From: JBHOQS01 sp042408875
GTDB taxonomy: Bacteria > Chloroflexota > UBA11872 > JBHOQS01
DNA: 64,000 bases
NCBI GenBank assembly: GCA_042408875.1
Contig: JBHOQS010000002.1
Span: 186,001-250,000 of the forward strand
Direction of reading: 5' to 3'
Shown: positions 16,274 to 24,863 of the stretch, one piece after another
Position numbering within the stretch: the stretch's first letter is position 1
Layout: every line of letters begins with the position of its first letter
Program-made: the position numbers and the translations under genes
The notes under the pieces: model-generated
Told to the model about the DNA's origin: nothing
The model's input: only the letters and a program-made list of their open reading frames with translations
The model's database searches: none

Positions 16274-18384
16274 TGCACGTCGCTGCGGCCGCGACTGGCC
16301 AGACAGGCCTGGAGCTGATGCTGGCGCACCTCGACCTGCGCCTGCGCCTTGCCGTCGAGGAGCAACGCGCCGAGCTAACCGAACGAGCCCGCGATCCCTT
16401 CCGCGGCCTATATATCTCCGAGGCCGATGTGGAAGCGTTGCTGGCAGACACGCCGGACGCCGCCAGGGCGCGGCAGCTGCTTCTCGAGCAGCCGCCCGCG
16501 GCCGTCTCCCCGCGCCTGGCCCGTCTGGTGCGCGGGTTTGGCCTCGATGCCCTGGAGCAGGAAGCACTTCTCGTCTGCCTCGCCCCCGACATCGACCTGC
16601 GCTATGAACGCCTGTACGCCTACCTCCAGGACGACGTCACGCGCCGCCGGCCGACAGTAGACTTGATCCTGCGCCTGCTGGTGCCGTCTCCTGAGGCACG
16701 CGTGGAGGCGCGCCGGGCCCTGGGGCCAGGCGGCCGCCTGCTGCGCCACGGACTGCTGGCGCTGGCCGACGACGCCGCGGTGAACTGGCCGCTGTTAGCG
16801 CGCCCCCTGCGCGTGGATGAGCGGGTCGTGGAATACCTCCTCGGCTCAGACCTTCCAGACGCGCGCATCGGCGTGTTCGCTGAACTTGTGCACCCCACCG
16901 ACACAGATCTGAACGACAGCATCGGGCTCGATCAGGGGCTGGTCCGGCTGCTCCGCTCGCACCGAGATGCACCGGGGCCGGTGATCTACCTGCACGGCGC
17001 GCCCGGCACAGGAAAGGGGACCATGGCGCGGGCCGCCTGCGCCGCAGCCGGGCGCGCGCTGCTGCTGATCAAGGTGCCTGCGCTGCTCAGCGAAAGCAGG
17101 CCGGAGCGGGCCGTTGAGCTAGCGGCACGCGAGGCGCTGCTGCAGGACGCTGTGCTCGGCGTAGATAGCTTCGACCAGCTGCTGAGCGACGAGCCCGACC
17201 TCCTGCCAGTACGCGAGCGGCTGCGCGCCTTGCTGGTCGAGCGGATCGGGCCGACACTGCTGCTCGGCGAGATACGCTGGGAACCGGTAATCTGGCTACC
17301 AGGCGTCATGGCGCTGCGGCTGGAACTGCGGGCGCTCGGGCCCGGCGCACGGGTGCGGCTGTGGCGCGCCCATCTCAATGGGCAGCTCTCGCCGGAGGAA
17401 GCCGCTCAGATGGCAGCCCGTTACCGTCTCGACATCGATGCCGTGAAGGCCGTGGCCTCGGCGGCGCATAGCCGCGCCGTCTGGCGGGGCGACACAGCGG
17501 CCTCTCTCGAAGACGTGCGGCATGCCGCACGGGCCATCGCCGCGCCGCCGCTGGAAGGTCTGGCCCAGCGCGTCGAGCCTCGCTATGGCTGGGAGGACAT
17601 CGTGTTGCCGCCTGACGGCCTGGCGCAGCTCCGCGAGCTCTGCGCGCGGGCGCGCTATCAGTCGCTCGTGCTGGAGCGCTGGGGCTACGGCCGCAAGCAC
17701 GCCCGCCGCGCCGGCCTGAGCGCCCTCTTCGCCGGGCAGCCCGGCACCGGCAAGACCATGGCCGCTGAGATCGTCGCTGGCGACCTCGGCCTGGACCTGT
17801 ACCGCATCGACCTCTCGGGCGTAGTGAGCAAGTACATCGGTGAGACGGAGAAGAACCTCGAGCGCATCTTCCGCGCCGCCGACCGCGGCGATGCCGTACT
17901 TCTGTTCGACGAGGCAGATGCACTCTTCGGCAAGCGCTCGGAGGTGCGCGACGCGCATGATCGCTACGCCAACGTGGAGATTGCCTACCTCCTCCAGCGC
18001 CTGGAGGCCTACGAGGGCGTAGCCATCCTGACTACCAACCTGCGCGGGAACATCGACGAGGCGTTCCTGCGGCGGCTCGACTTCGTGATCGAGTTCCCGA
18101 TGCCGGAGGAGGCCGAGCGGCTGGCGATCTGGCAGCGCGCCCTGCCACCCGAGGCGCCGCTGGCGGACGACGTGGACCTGCCGTTTCTGGCGCGCAAGTT
18201 CCGTCTCGCTGGCGGACACATCCGGAATATCGCCCTCACCGCTGCCTTTCTGGCAGCGACTGACGGCAAGCCCATTAGCATGAAGCACCTGGTGCGCGGC
18301 ACCCGTCGCGAGTACCAGAAGCTGGGCAAGCTTGTGGGGGAGTCCGACTTCGAGAAATACCACAATCTCCTACGCGATACATGA
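16273..18384 (+). CDS. eCIS-type AAA+ ATPase with two ATPase modules
   Basis: A 704-residue protein of the kind found in nearly all extracellular contractile injection loci (Afp15/Pvc15 class), thought to act in assembly or cargo handling. An N-terminal helical region (1-230) is followed by a first AAA module with Walker A GAPGTGKGT at about residue 242. Its Walker B is degenerate (GVDSFD), so this module is probably inactive. The second module is canonical: GQPGTGKT at 488-495, LLFDEADALFGKRS near 548, then ILTTNLRGNIDEAFLRRLDF with the arginine finger and sensor. It is coupled to the small gene upstream. Confidence 0.9.
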   Translation: MHVAAAATGQTGLELMLAHLDLRLRLAVEEQRAELTERARDPFRGLYISEADVEALLADTPDAARARQLLLEQPPAAVSPRLARLVRGFGLDALEQEALLVCLAPDIDLRYERLYAYLQDDVTRRRPTVDLILRLLVPSPEARVEARRALGPGGRLLRHGLLALADDAAVNWPLLARPLRVDERVVEYLLGSDLPDARIGVFAELVHPTDTDLNDSIGLDQGLVRLLRSHRDAPGPVIYLHGAPGTGKGTMARAACAAAGRALLLIKVPALLSESRPERAVELAAREALLQDAVLGVDSFDQLLSDEPDLLPVRERLRALLVERIGPTLLLGEIRWEPVIWLPGVMALRLELRALGPGARVRLWRAHLNGQLSPEEAAQMAARYRLDIDAVKAVASAAHSRAVWRGDTAASLEDVRHAARAIAAPPLEGLAQRVEPRYGWEDIVLPPDGLAQLRELCARARYQSLVLERWGYGRKHARRAGLSALFAGQPGTGKTMAAEIVAGDLGLDLYRIDLSGVVSKYIGETEKNLERIFRAADRGDAVLLFDEADALFGKRSEVRDAHDRYANVEIAYLLQRLEAYEGVAILTTNLRGNIDEAFLRRLDFVIEFPMPEEAERLAIWQRALPPEAPLADDVDLPFLARKFRLAGGHIRNIALTAAFLAATDGKPISMKHLVRGTRREYQKLGKLVGESDFEKYHNLLRDT

Positions 18385-18432
18385 GGGCTGCCTGTTAGGG
18401 GAAGAGCACGGGATGTCCTCTGTGCAGGCACT

Positions 18433-20754
18433 GTGGACAGGAAAGCAATACGAACGATGAGCGCCCAGGGCCGTGGCCAGCATGCCGGATCGCTACCCCC
18501 TCGGGCCCGCAAGCCCGCGGGTGCGGTGCCAAGCCGCGCTGGAGGGGGCGCGCCGCCAGCTGCGGATGCAGTGGTGTACCCGCAGGCCGGCGCACCACCT
18601 CCAGAGGGCCAGGCCACGATGCTGTGGCTTCCCTCTACCGGCAGCGCCACGGCGCAGCGCACCCTGATGTGGCTGCAACACGTTGCCGGGAACGCCGCAG
18701 TCCAGCACCTGGTGCAGCGCAAAGATCCACCGCCGGCCAGCATGCCCCTGCCGAACCAGAGCACGATGCCTGTACCAGCGGAGCGCCCTATCGTGCACGA
18801 AGGCGTCCAGCTTGCCCCCGATCAGAAGCTCTTGCGGGACATCCTGGAGCGCATGGTCGCGGCCAAAGGCGAGCCAGCTATGGACGCCTGGGCGTACCGC
18901 TTCATCAACATGAGCGTCGAGCAGAAGATCGGACACCAGCTCTACGGCGTCGATATGCAGCGTCTCGAGGATACACGCATCCATCTCAAAGAGGCCGTCC
19001 TCAAGCTGGAGCACGACAACAAAGAATTCCTGACGCAGTTCGAGGCCAGGGCAATCGACGTAACGCGCGAGGTCCTGAACAACTCTGAAAAACAGATCAA
19101 AGAGCAGCTTCAGAAGCTCGGCATCACTAGTACTGAGATCCAGTTCGGCGAGAACACCACCACGTACTATAGCATGAGCAACAAAGCGGCCGGCGCAGCG
19201 ATCCAGAAGTCTGCGCGCGACCTTGCCGCCAAACGCCGTGGAGCGAATCGCGCCGCCAATGCCATGCTGCGTGCCAAGTCCGATGTGGACAAGTGGACGC
19301 GTAACAATCCCTTCATTATTCCGCAGGGACTCACTGACACAGCCAAGAAAGCACACGAGGACTGGAAGCAGCAGGAAGAGGCCTACAACAAACTGCGCAA
19401 AGAGCGGGAGCAGGAGTATCCCATCTTGGCCGTCTATGCCACCGGTGACGACGCGGTCGCCAAGCTGGAGCAGCTCGCCGCGGTCCGTCCCGAGCAGCTC
19501 GCCCAGTCGCTTGGAGTAGAGGCGCAGAAGCGCCTGCAAAACATCGACCGGGTGCGCGCCGAGTTGGGTGGCCGGTTTAAGGTGTGGCGTCAGTCGCACC
19601 TGCTCAGCATCACCAAGCAGCAGATGAACGCTACGCCAATGCAGGCGCGGGTGATCCATGACAAGGCCCAGAAAGAGGCTGCCGACGAGGAAGCATCCAA
19701 GATGTTATTCGCCGCCGTGGCTATCGGGCTGGGCCTGCTGGCCGCGATCCCGACCGGCGGGAGCAGCGCCCTGGCCGGGATCGCCACCGCGGCCGCTGTC
19801 GTAGGCGCGGGAGCGAGCATCTACGGCGCCTATGAGCACCTGCAAGAATACATGCTGGAGAGCGCTGCCGGTGGCACGGCCTTCGATAAGGCCAATGCCA
19901 TCGCCAAGGATGATCCCTCCCTGCTGTGGCTCGCCCTTGACATCGTCGCTGCGGTGACCGATGTGGGGGCTGCTGCCGCCGCCTTTAAGACGCTCAAGGC
20001 ATCGATGGAGGCCGCCCGGGCTAGCAAGCTCCATCACGTGCGTGATCTGGTTGACGCAGGCCGCAAAGTGGGGCTCTCCGGAGAAGCGCAAGGCCGACTC
20101 GTCGCCGCCGTCGTGGACTCCGCTGGCGGTAAGGCCGCCGTCAAGGTGACTCTGGAAGATATCGCCGCTGTGTTCAAAAAGTTGGATCCCCAACGCATCG
20201 ATGCCCGGCTCGCCCGTGCGTTCCAGGATGCAGCCAGGCATATGATGGACCTCGGTCGGGTCGCGGTGGTAGGACAGTCGCCGGTAGAACGAATGGCCAC
20301 CATTCGGCGGCTGGTGGCACCGCATTTGAAAGACGAAGCCGAGATCTCCCGCGTAACGAGGTCACTGGCCGCCCGGCTTGACCGGTCCGCTGTGGGAGGC
20401 TTCTACAGCCCCCACTTCGACATCATTATGTTGAAGGGCGAGGGGTCTGCGGAGTCCGTGGCCGCATGTCTGGCGCACGAGCTAGCGCATCACAAGCAGG
20501 AACTCTGGAAAGGCCTCAAGAACATCGAAGTGTATGAGCAGGAATTTCAGGCGTTCTCGGCTCAGCGGTCCTTCCTGCGTGGCCTGCCCATCGATGCTGT
20601 GCCAGAGGACTTCCAGTGGCTGTGGCTCGCCGATAACGCCGCCATCGAGCGGCATGTCCTGGAGGCGTATCAGGCGGAAGGTGCCTTCAAACCCCAGGGC
20701 TTCAGCAATCAGTATGCAGCGGAAGAAATCATCCGATTGCTGCGCAAGCGCTAG
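18433..20754 (+). CDS. putative injected effector with C-terminal zinc metallopeptidase motif
   Basis: A 773-residue modular protein in the injection-system operon. Residues 1-70 are disordered and Ala/Pro/Gly-rich. The stretch LQHVAGNAAVQHLVQRK at about 80-97 matches a motif shared with two other proteins of the locus. Residues 110-420 are mostly helical and charged. Two hydrophobic segments follow (about 424-465 and 497-518). The C-terminus has HELAHHKQE at 682-690 and a downstream YEQEFQAF, a gluzincin-like HExxH plus glutamate pattern. The start is GTG 18433 or ATG 18457. The architecture suggests a toxin delivered into or across a membrane; the activity is inferred. No homologue is recognised over the middle part. 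Confidence 0.7.
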   Translation: MDRKAIRTMSAQGRGQHAGSLPPRARKPAGAVPSRAGGGAPPAADAVVYPQAGAPPPEGQATMLWLPSTGSATAQRTLMWLQHVAGNAAVQHLVQRKDPPPASMPLPNQSTMPVPAERPIVHEGVQLAPDQKLLRDILERMVAAKGEPAMDAWAYRFINMSVEQKIGHQLYGVDMQRLEDTRIHLKEAVLKLEHDNKEFLTQFEARAIDVTREVLNNSEKQIKEQLQKLGITSTEIQFGENTTTYYSMSNKAAGAAIQKSARDLAAKRRGANRAANAMLRAKSDVDKWTRNNPFIIPQGLTDTAKKAHEDWKQQEEAYNKLRKEREQEYPILAVYATGDDAVAKLEQLAAVRPEQLAQSLGVEAQKRLQNIDRVRAELGGRFKVWRQSHLLSITKQQMNATPMQARVIHDKAQKEAADEEASKMLFAAVAIGLGLLAAIPTGGSSALAGIATAAAVVGAGASIYGAYEHLQEYMLESAAGGTAFDKANAIAKDDPSLLWLALDIVAAVTDVGAAAAAFKTLKASMEAARASKLHHVRDLVDAGRKVGLSGEAQGRLVAAVVDSAGGKAAVKVTLEDIAAVFKKLDPQRIDARLARAFQDAARHMMDLGRVAVVGQSPVERMATIRRLVAPHLKDEAEISRVTRSLAARLDRSAVGGFYSPHFDIIMLKGEGSAESVAACLAHELAHHKQELWKGLKNIEVYEQEFQAFSAQRSFLRGLPIDAVPEDFQWLWLADNAAIERHVLEAYQAEGAFKPQGFSNQYAAEEIIRLLRKR

Positions 20755-20762
20755 AAGAAAGA

Positions 20763-21449
20763 ATGGATATGTCCATTTCTGGGACAGCAGAAGACGATGT
20801 CCGCCGCATCGTCACGCACTACTTTCTGGTCAGCGGTGAAGCCATCACCGGCGTGGAGCAGGGCCGGGCAGCGCTAATTGTCTCAGCTGGGGCGCGCTCG
20901 TGGACGGCGCGGGTGATTGAGCGGGGGCGCAACTTCCAACGCAGCGCAGGCTATACGCTCTACCGCATCACGCCTGAGCTCGTCAGCGATCCCCCGACCG
21001 GAGGCGATGGCTTTGCCATCCTCTCGGACGGGCGCATGTTCCATCTAAATGATCAGGCAGAATTCCTGGCCTTCTACGCCTCCGCCTGGACGCTGCTGCA
21101 ACCGCTGGAGCTTGCCTGGCTGCTGGCCTGGTATCAGTCCTCCACGCCTGCCGGAGAGGCGGTCATCGCCGAGATTGCCGAACTGGACGGGCTGCTCACC
21201 CCGGCGCAGGTGGCAGCGCTGCCGCACCTCACGGCACTGCTGATCGACCGGCAGACAGACGGCGGGCTGGTGCTGCTCTTCTGCACGTATTCCCTCAGTG
21301 CCGAGCCACCGGATTACCTGTACCGGGTGGACCTGTACCGCTGGCGCGTAGAAGCCGGCGCCGGCGGGGAACTGACCTGGGTAAGCTGGCCGCTGGCTCG
21401 CCGCCTGGACAGCCCGCGGTACACGCCAGGGAAGGCAGGATCGGCATGA
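20763..21449 (+). CDS. unknown protein following the metallopeptidase effector
   Basis: 228 residues, no recognisable family. It has a soluble, alpha/beta look with many tryptophans and two leucine-rich helices around residues 110-170 (WTLLQPLELAWLLAWYQSST). It starts 8 bases after the putative effector and overlaps the next gene by four bases (ATGA). Position and size would fit an immunity protein, chaperone or adaptor, but nothing in the sequence proves this. An alternative ATG two codons in gives MSISGTAED. Confidence 0.65.
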   Translation: MDMSISGTAEDDVRRIVTHYFLVSGEAITGVEQGRAALIVSAGARSWTARVIERGRNFQRSAGYTLYRITPELVSDPPTGGDGFAILSDGRMFHLNDQAEFLAFYASAWTLLQPLELAWLLAWYQSSTPAGEAVIAEIAELDGLLTPAQVAALPHLTALLIDRQTDGGLVLLFCTYSLSAEPPDYLYRVDLYRWRVEAGAGGELTWVSWPLARRLDSPRYTPGKAGSA

Positions 21450-22087
21450 TGACTGTTTCAGCGCCTGGCCTGGCTCCGCTGACCCGTAAAGAGGCACTCT
21501 GGCTCGCCTGCAAGCAGAAAGCCTGCTGCTACGCCTCGATCGTCATCCCGACGGGCCGTGACATCTGGCGCATCAGCCGGGCGCTGGACGCGCCGCCGTG
21601 GTCGTTCCTGGTCTACTTCCGTCCACCGTACCCGCGCGCTGATATGTTTCATCTGGACCACTCTGGCCAGGGCTACCGGCTGGCCCTGGCCAAGCAGCCC
21701 AGCCGGCGCATCAAAAGCCCGCCGCCCTGCATCTTCCTCCTGCGCACGCGCGACGGCCATCACCGCTGCGGCCTGGGCGAGCTCCGGCCCCTAGTCTGCC
21801 GCGCCTTCCCGGCTGAGCTGGTCTCCGGTGTGCTCTGCATGCGCCATGACTCCGGCTGTACCTGCCGCCGCTGGTCGCTGGCCGACGTGGATATCAGCGA
21901 AGAGACCGCGCTGGTGCAAGCCAGGCAGGAGGAATTCGAGGAGTACTGCGCTGTCGTGGCGCGGTGGAACGCGCTCGTTGCCACCACAGCGCCGGACGCC
22001 CGCTTTACCTTCTTCGATTTCTGTACCTTCCTGCTCGACACCTACGATGAGCTGGCCGCACGACCCGCTCAGGAGGACCGCACATGA
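21446..22087 (+). CDS. YkgJ-like cysteine-cluster protein, divergent copy
   Basis: 213 residues. It has a modified cysteine cluster (ACKQKACC near residue 26) in place of the usual CxxCxxCC. Later come HRCGLGELRPLVCRAFP and two further cysteines in GCTCRR. YkgJ proteins are thought to bind zinc or an iron-sulfur cluster. The following gene encodes a second, more canonical copy, and both start with ATGA overlaps. About 60 residues at the C-terminus (YCAVVARWNALV to LLDTYDELAA) resemble the same region in the neighbour, so they are paralogues. Role in the locus unknown. Confidence 0.75.
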   Translation: MMTVSAPGLAPLTRKEALWLACKQKACCYASIVIPTGRDIWRISRALDAPPWSFLVYFRPPYPRADMFHLDHSGQGYRLALAKQPSRRIKSPPPCIFLLRTRDGHHRCGLGELRPLVCRAFPAELVSGVLCMRHDSGCTCRRWSLADVDISEETALVQARQEEFEEYCAVVARWNALVATTAPDARFTFFDFCTFLLDTYDELAARPAQEDRT

Positions 22088-22878
22088 GCGAGGTCTGGCA
22101 CAATCCCTGCGCCACCTGCGGCGCCTGCTGCCGGTCGTACATCGTGCCGGTGTGCGGCTACGACGTGTGGCTGATCAGCACGCAGCAGCGCCTGAGCCCG
22201 GAGTCGTTCCTGGCGATACTCCCGCAGCGGCAGCCTAACGCCGAAGGGTTCCGGCTCGAAGCCGCCGGGCCGACCTTTGAGCTGGCCCTGGACAAGCGCG
22301 GGCGTCTGCACCCGAAGCAGCCCTGCGTGTTCCTGGTGCGCCTGGCCGGCGGGCACGATCGCTGCGGCATCTACGCCCACCGCCCGCTGGTGTGCCAGAC
22401 CTACCCGATGTCGCTCTGGCGCGGCGCCCTCTACCTGCGACAGGAGGCGCTGTGCCCGTCAAACTCCTGGCCAGCAGAAGTGGTGAAGCGGCAGCCCTGG
22501 CGCCCAGCCATCCAGCGCCAGCACATGCACTTCGACATCTACCGCGAGGTGGTGGCGCGCTGGAACGCCCGCGTGGAGCGCTCCCCCGGGCAGCGGTTCG
22601 CCCTGCGCGAGTACCTGAGCTATCTGCTCAATGCCTACGACCGCCTGGCAGCGCTGTTCGCGGCGACCGATGCCGGGATGATGCGTGAAGTTGAGGCGAG
22701 CTGGCCGACACCGCCGCGCCCAGACGGGGACCTGGTGGCGCTGTGGCAGGGCGAGAGCGACCCGCCCTGGCGGCAGTACTTGCGCCGCGTACGGGAGCTC
22801 CTCGCAGAATTTTATCCGGAGACGTTCCCGCCAGCCACGCCCCGGCTGTCCATGGTCGGGAGCCAAGCCGGCAGGTAA
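22084..22878 (+). CDS. YkgJ family cysteine-cluster protein
   Basis: 264 residues with the canonical cluster NPCATCGACCRSY at residues 7-19 and DRCGIYAHRPLVCQTYP in the middle. The family is known as putative zinc/iron-chelating proteins. The cluster plus the RPxxCxxYP segment probably form one metal site. It is translationally coupled to the preceding paralogue. It lies between two putative metallopeptidase effector genes, so a role in metal supply or in modifying the cargo is conceivable but speculative. The C-terminal 60 residues are polar with FYPETFPPATPRL near the end. Confidence 0.85.
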   Translation: MSEVWHNPCATCGACCRSYIVPVCGYDVWLISTQQRLSPESFLAILPQRQPNAEGFRLEAAGPTFELALDKRGRLHPKQPCVFLVRLAGGHDRCGIYAHRPLVCQTYPMSLWRGALYLRQEALCPSNSWPAEVVKRQPWRPAIQRQHMHFDIYREVVARWNARVERSPGQRFALREYLSYLLNAYDRLAALFAATDAGMMREVEASWPTPPRPDGDLVALWQGESDPPWRQYLRRVRELLAEFYPETFPPATPRLSMVGSQAGR

Positions 22879-22893
22879 ACCAAGAGCAGCACC

Positions 22894-24411
22894 ATGAGCG
22901 AGGCACACGCGCAGCCCCAGGCAGCCCAGGCTCGCCTGAGCCAGCTCCGCCACGAGCGGGCGGACGTGCAGGAAGCACTTGGACTCGACCTGGTCGATCT
23001 GGCGCCGGACTCCGCCTTCTCCGGTAGAGAGCCGGGCCTGTCGCGGGCTACGTTGCTGCTCCGGCGTACCAGCGCGGGAGCGCGGCCGGGCCTTGTGGCG
23101 CGGCTCCAGCACCGCTACGGCAATCAAGTGGTGCAGCGCATGCTGGCCGAGCTGGCCGCCCCGGCGCAGCCGCTCGCCCGCGCTGGCCCCCTGGCCGGCA
23201 TGAAGCGGCAGCCGCAGGCAGGTACCGCCGCGCCTGCTGCGCCGGACACGACCCTCGAGGCGAAGCCAACGTTTAACGAAACACTGTTCATGTTCATGGG
23301 GCCGAATTTCGATGCCATGTATGTGCCGGTCGCGCCGGCGCCGGCCGTTGGCACGCTGGAGATCACGCTGCGCATCCATGTCACGTTCCAGGACTTCACG
23401 CAGGAGATCCGCCAGCAGGAGCCGTACCGCAGCATGCGCTTCACCCGCGCCCAGCGCCAGGACTTCACCTGGAAGGACTCGGAGAAGCAAAAGTTCACCA
23501 GGGATTTCCAGGAGAGCGTACGCAATGTGTGGAGCGAGCGCCATCGCTTCCGCCTGCGCGATCCGTCGTTCTCGGAATACATCGCGAGGGTCAAGGTCAA
23601 CGTCGAGGTCGCCGCGGCCCCGGACGAGGCGCACTTCCGGATCACGGCGCTTAAGATCCCCCGCGGGGCGCCGCGCTTTCGCTCCTTCGTAGACCAGGAG
23701 GCGCGCACGGCAACGCTCGACATCCGTGATCCCAGCGAGATCGAGCGCTTCCGCTTCCGCCCGCGGCACTTTGCCCGGCAGATCGGGCCGTTCGATCAGG
23801 ACAGCGCGGCGCTGAACAGCACGGTGGAGACGCAGATTGGCGCGGCCGAGGCCAGCCTGCGCAGCCAGAACATCCCCGATCCAGATCGCGGCAAATGGAT
23901 CGTCCTGTTCACCGGGCGCGCTAGTTCGCCGGGGCCAGTGGAGCACAACCGCGCCATCGCCCGCCAGCGCGCCCAGAACGTCCGCCAGCGACTGGTCGCC
24001 GACATGGGCTGGGCCGCGCCGCGGGTGCGCACCAGCCTTCGGGCTGAAGGCGAGCGCTTCGCCACGGAGGACCCCTCTTGGCGGCGCGTCGAGATAGAAG
24101 TGATGGAGGCGCGGCCACATGAGGTGCAGCAAAACGTCGTGGCGCACGAAGTCGGGCACATGTTCGGTTTGGACGACGAGTACGTCGAGGAGGCGGCGGA
24201 AGGCGGTGATGTGGCACCGAAGTTCGCCGGCCAGCAGCCGGAGCACTACCAGAAAGTCCGTGACCTGATGGGCGACGCCGCGGCCGACGAGCTGCTGACC
24301 CAGAACTCGGCCAGCCTGATGTCCATGGGCGGCGAGGTCCGGCGCGGCCACTACGTGTTTTTCCTGGAAGCGCTGAACCAGATGACCGGAAAGAGCTGGA
24401 GTGTCGAATGA
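22894..24411 (+). CDS. putative cargo protein: OmpA-like domain fused to a metzincin-like peptidase motif
   Basis: 505 residues. The N-terminal region carries LQHRYGNQVVQRMLAEL (about residues 70-86), the motif shared with the other putative effectors. A beta-rich central region follows. Residues about 333-410 look OmpA-like (WIVLFTGRASSPGPVEHNRA, then RQRLVADMGW and WRRVEIEVM). HEVGHMFGLDDEY at 418-430 is an extended HExxHxxGxxD zinc motif, and SLMSMGG near 474-480 could be the methionine turn of metzincins. No signal peptide. It is followed with an ATGA overlap by a small unknown gene. It may be a delivered peptidase with a peptidoglycan-binding module; that is inference. Confidence 0.7.
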   Translation: MSEAHAQPQAAQARLSQLRHERADVQEALGLDLVDLAPDSAFSGREPGLSRATLLLRRTSAGARPGLVARLQHRYGNQVVQRMLAELAAPAQPLARAGPLAGMKRQPQAGTAAPAAPDTTLEAKPTFNETLFMFMGPNFDAMYVPVAPAPAVGTLEITLRIHVTFQDFTQEIRQQEPYRSMRFTRAQRQDFTWKDSEKQKFTRDFQESVRNVWSERHRFRLRDPSFSEYIARVKVNVEVAAAPDEAHFRITALKIPRGAPRFRSFVDQEARTATLDIRDPSEIERFRFRPRHFARQIGPFDQDSAALNSTVETQIGAAEASLRSQNIPDPDRGKWIVLFTGRASSPGPVEHNRAIARQRAQNVRQRLVADMGWAAPRVRTSLRAEGERFATEDPSWRRVEIEVMEARPHEVQQNVVAHEVGHMFGLDDEYVEEAAEGGDVAPKFAGQQPEHYQKVRDLMGDAAADELLTQNSASLMSMGGEVRRGHYVFFLEALNQMTGKSWSVE

Positions 24412-24794
24412 GCGAGGAGGTCTTGCCCTCGGGTAGCTATCTAGCCAGCCGCTATCACGACCGCCGGCGCAGGTTGCAGACCGGGCGCGTGTACTACGAG
24501 GACGGCCGCGTCGAAGCGTTCGACGGCCGGAGGTGGTGGATTGTCTGCCGGTTCTCACCAGAGCAGGTGACAGAGGCCAAAGCTGCCGTGCGCGAGAGCG
24601 GCCTGCTCGCGGCGCATGACCTCACGGCCCAAGGCGTGTTCGACACCGCCGCGCTAACCTACGCCTGGAACCTGGACAGTGAGCGTGGCAGCGTCACCAA
24701 CTGGGCCTACCCGGCGCGGCAGCATCCAGCGTTTGTAGCGCTGGAGAAACGCCTGCGCGCCCTGGAAGAGGCCGCTGGTGCTGAGCCGGCATAG
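24408..24794 (+). CDS. unknown small protein coupled to the metzincin-like cargo gene
   Basis: 128 residues with an ATGA overlap to the preceding gene. The N-terminal half is beta-rich (GRVYYEDGRVEAFDGRRWWI); the second half is helical, ending in a predicted coiled helix (ALEKRLRALEEAAG). No family recognised. Like the 228-residue protein after the first effector, it is a small soluble partner directly after a toxin-like gene, which would fit an immunity or chaperone role. Confidence 0.6.
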   Translation: MSEEVLPSGSYLASRYHDRRRRLQTGRVYYEDGRVEAFDGRRWWIVCRFSPEQVTEAKAAVRESGLLAAHDLTAQGVFDTAALTYAWNLDSERGSVTNWAYPARQHPAFVALEKRLRALEEAAGAEPA

Positions 24795-24863
24795 CCGGCT
24801 GCGCAGGGTACGTACCCTGCAGACTTGTTCGGTATCTCAGCAATCCTGGAGGAGGTGGAGGCG

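Noticed and set aside
22459..24558. 699-codon antisense open frame opposite the OmpA/metzincin gene
   Set aside because: No domain or ribosome site, and the plus-strand genes there have motifs and coupled starts.
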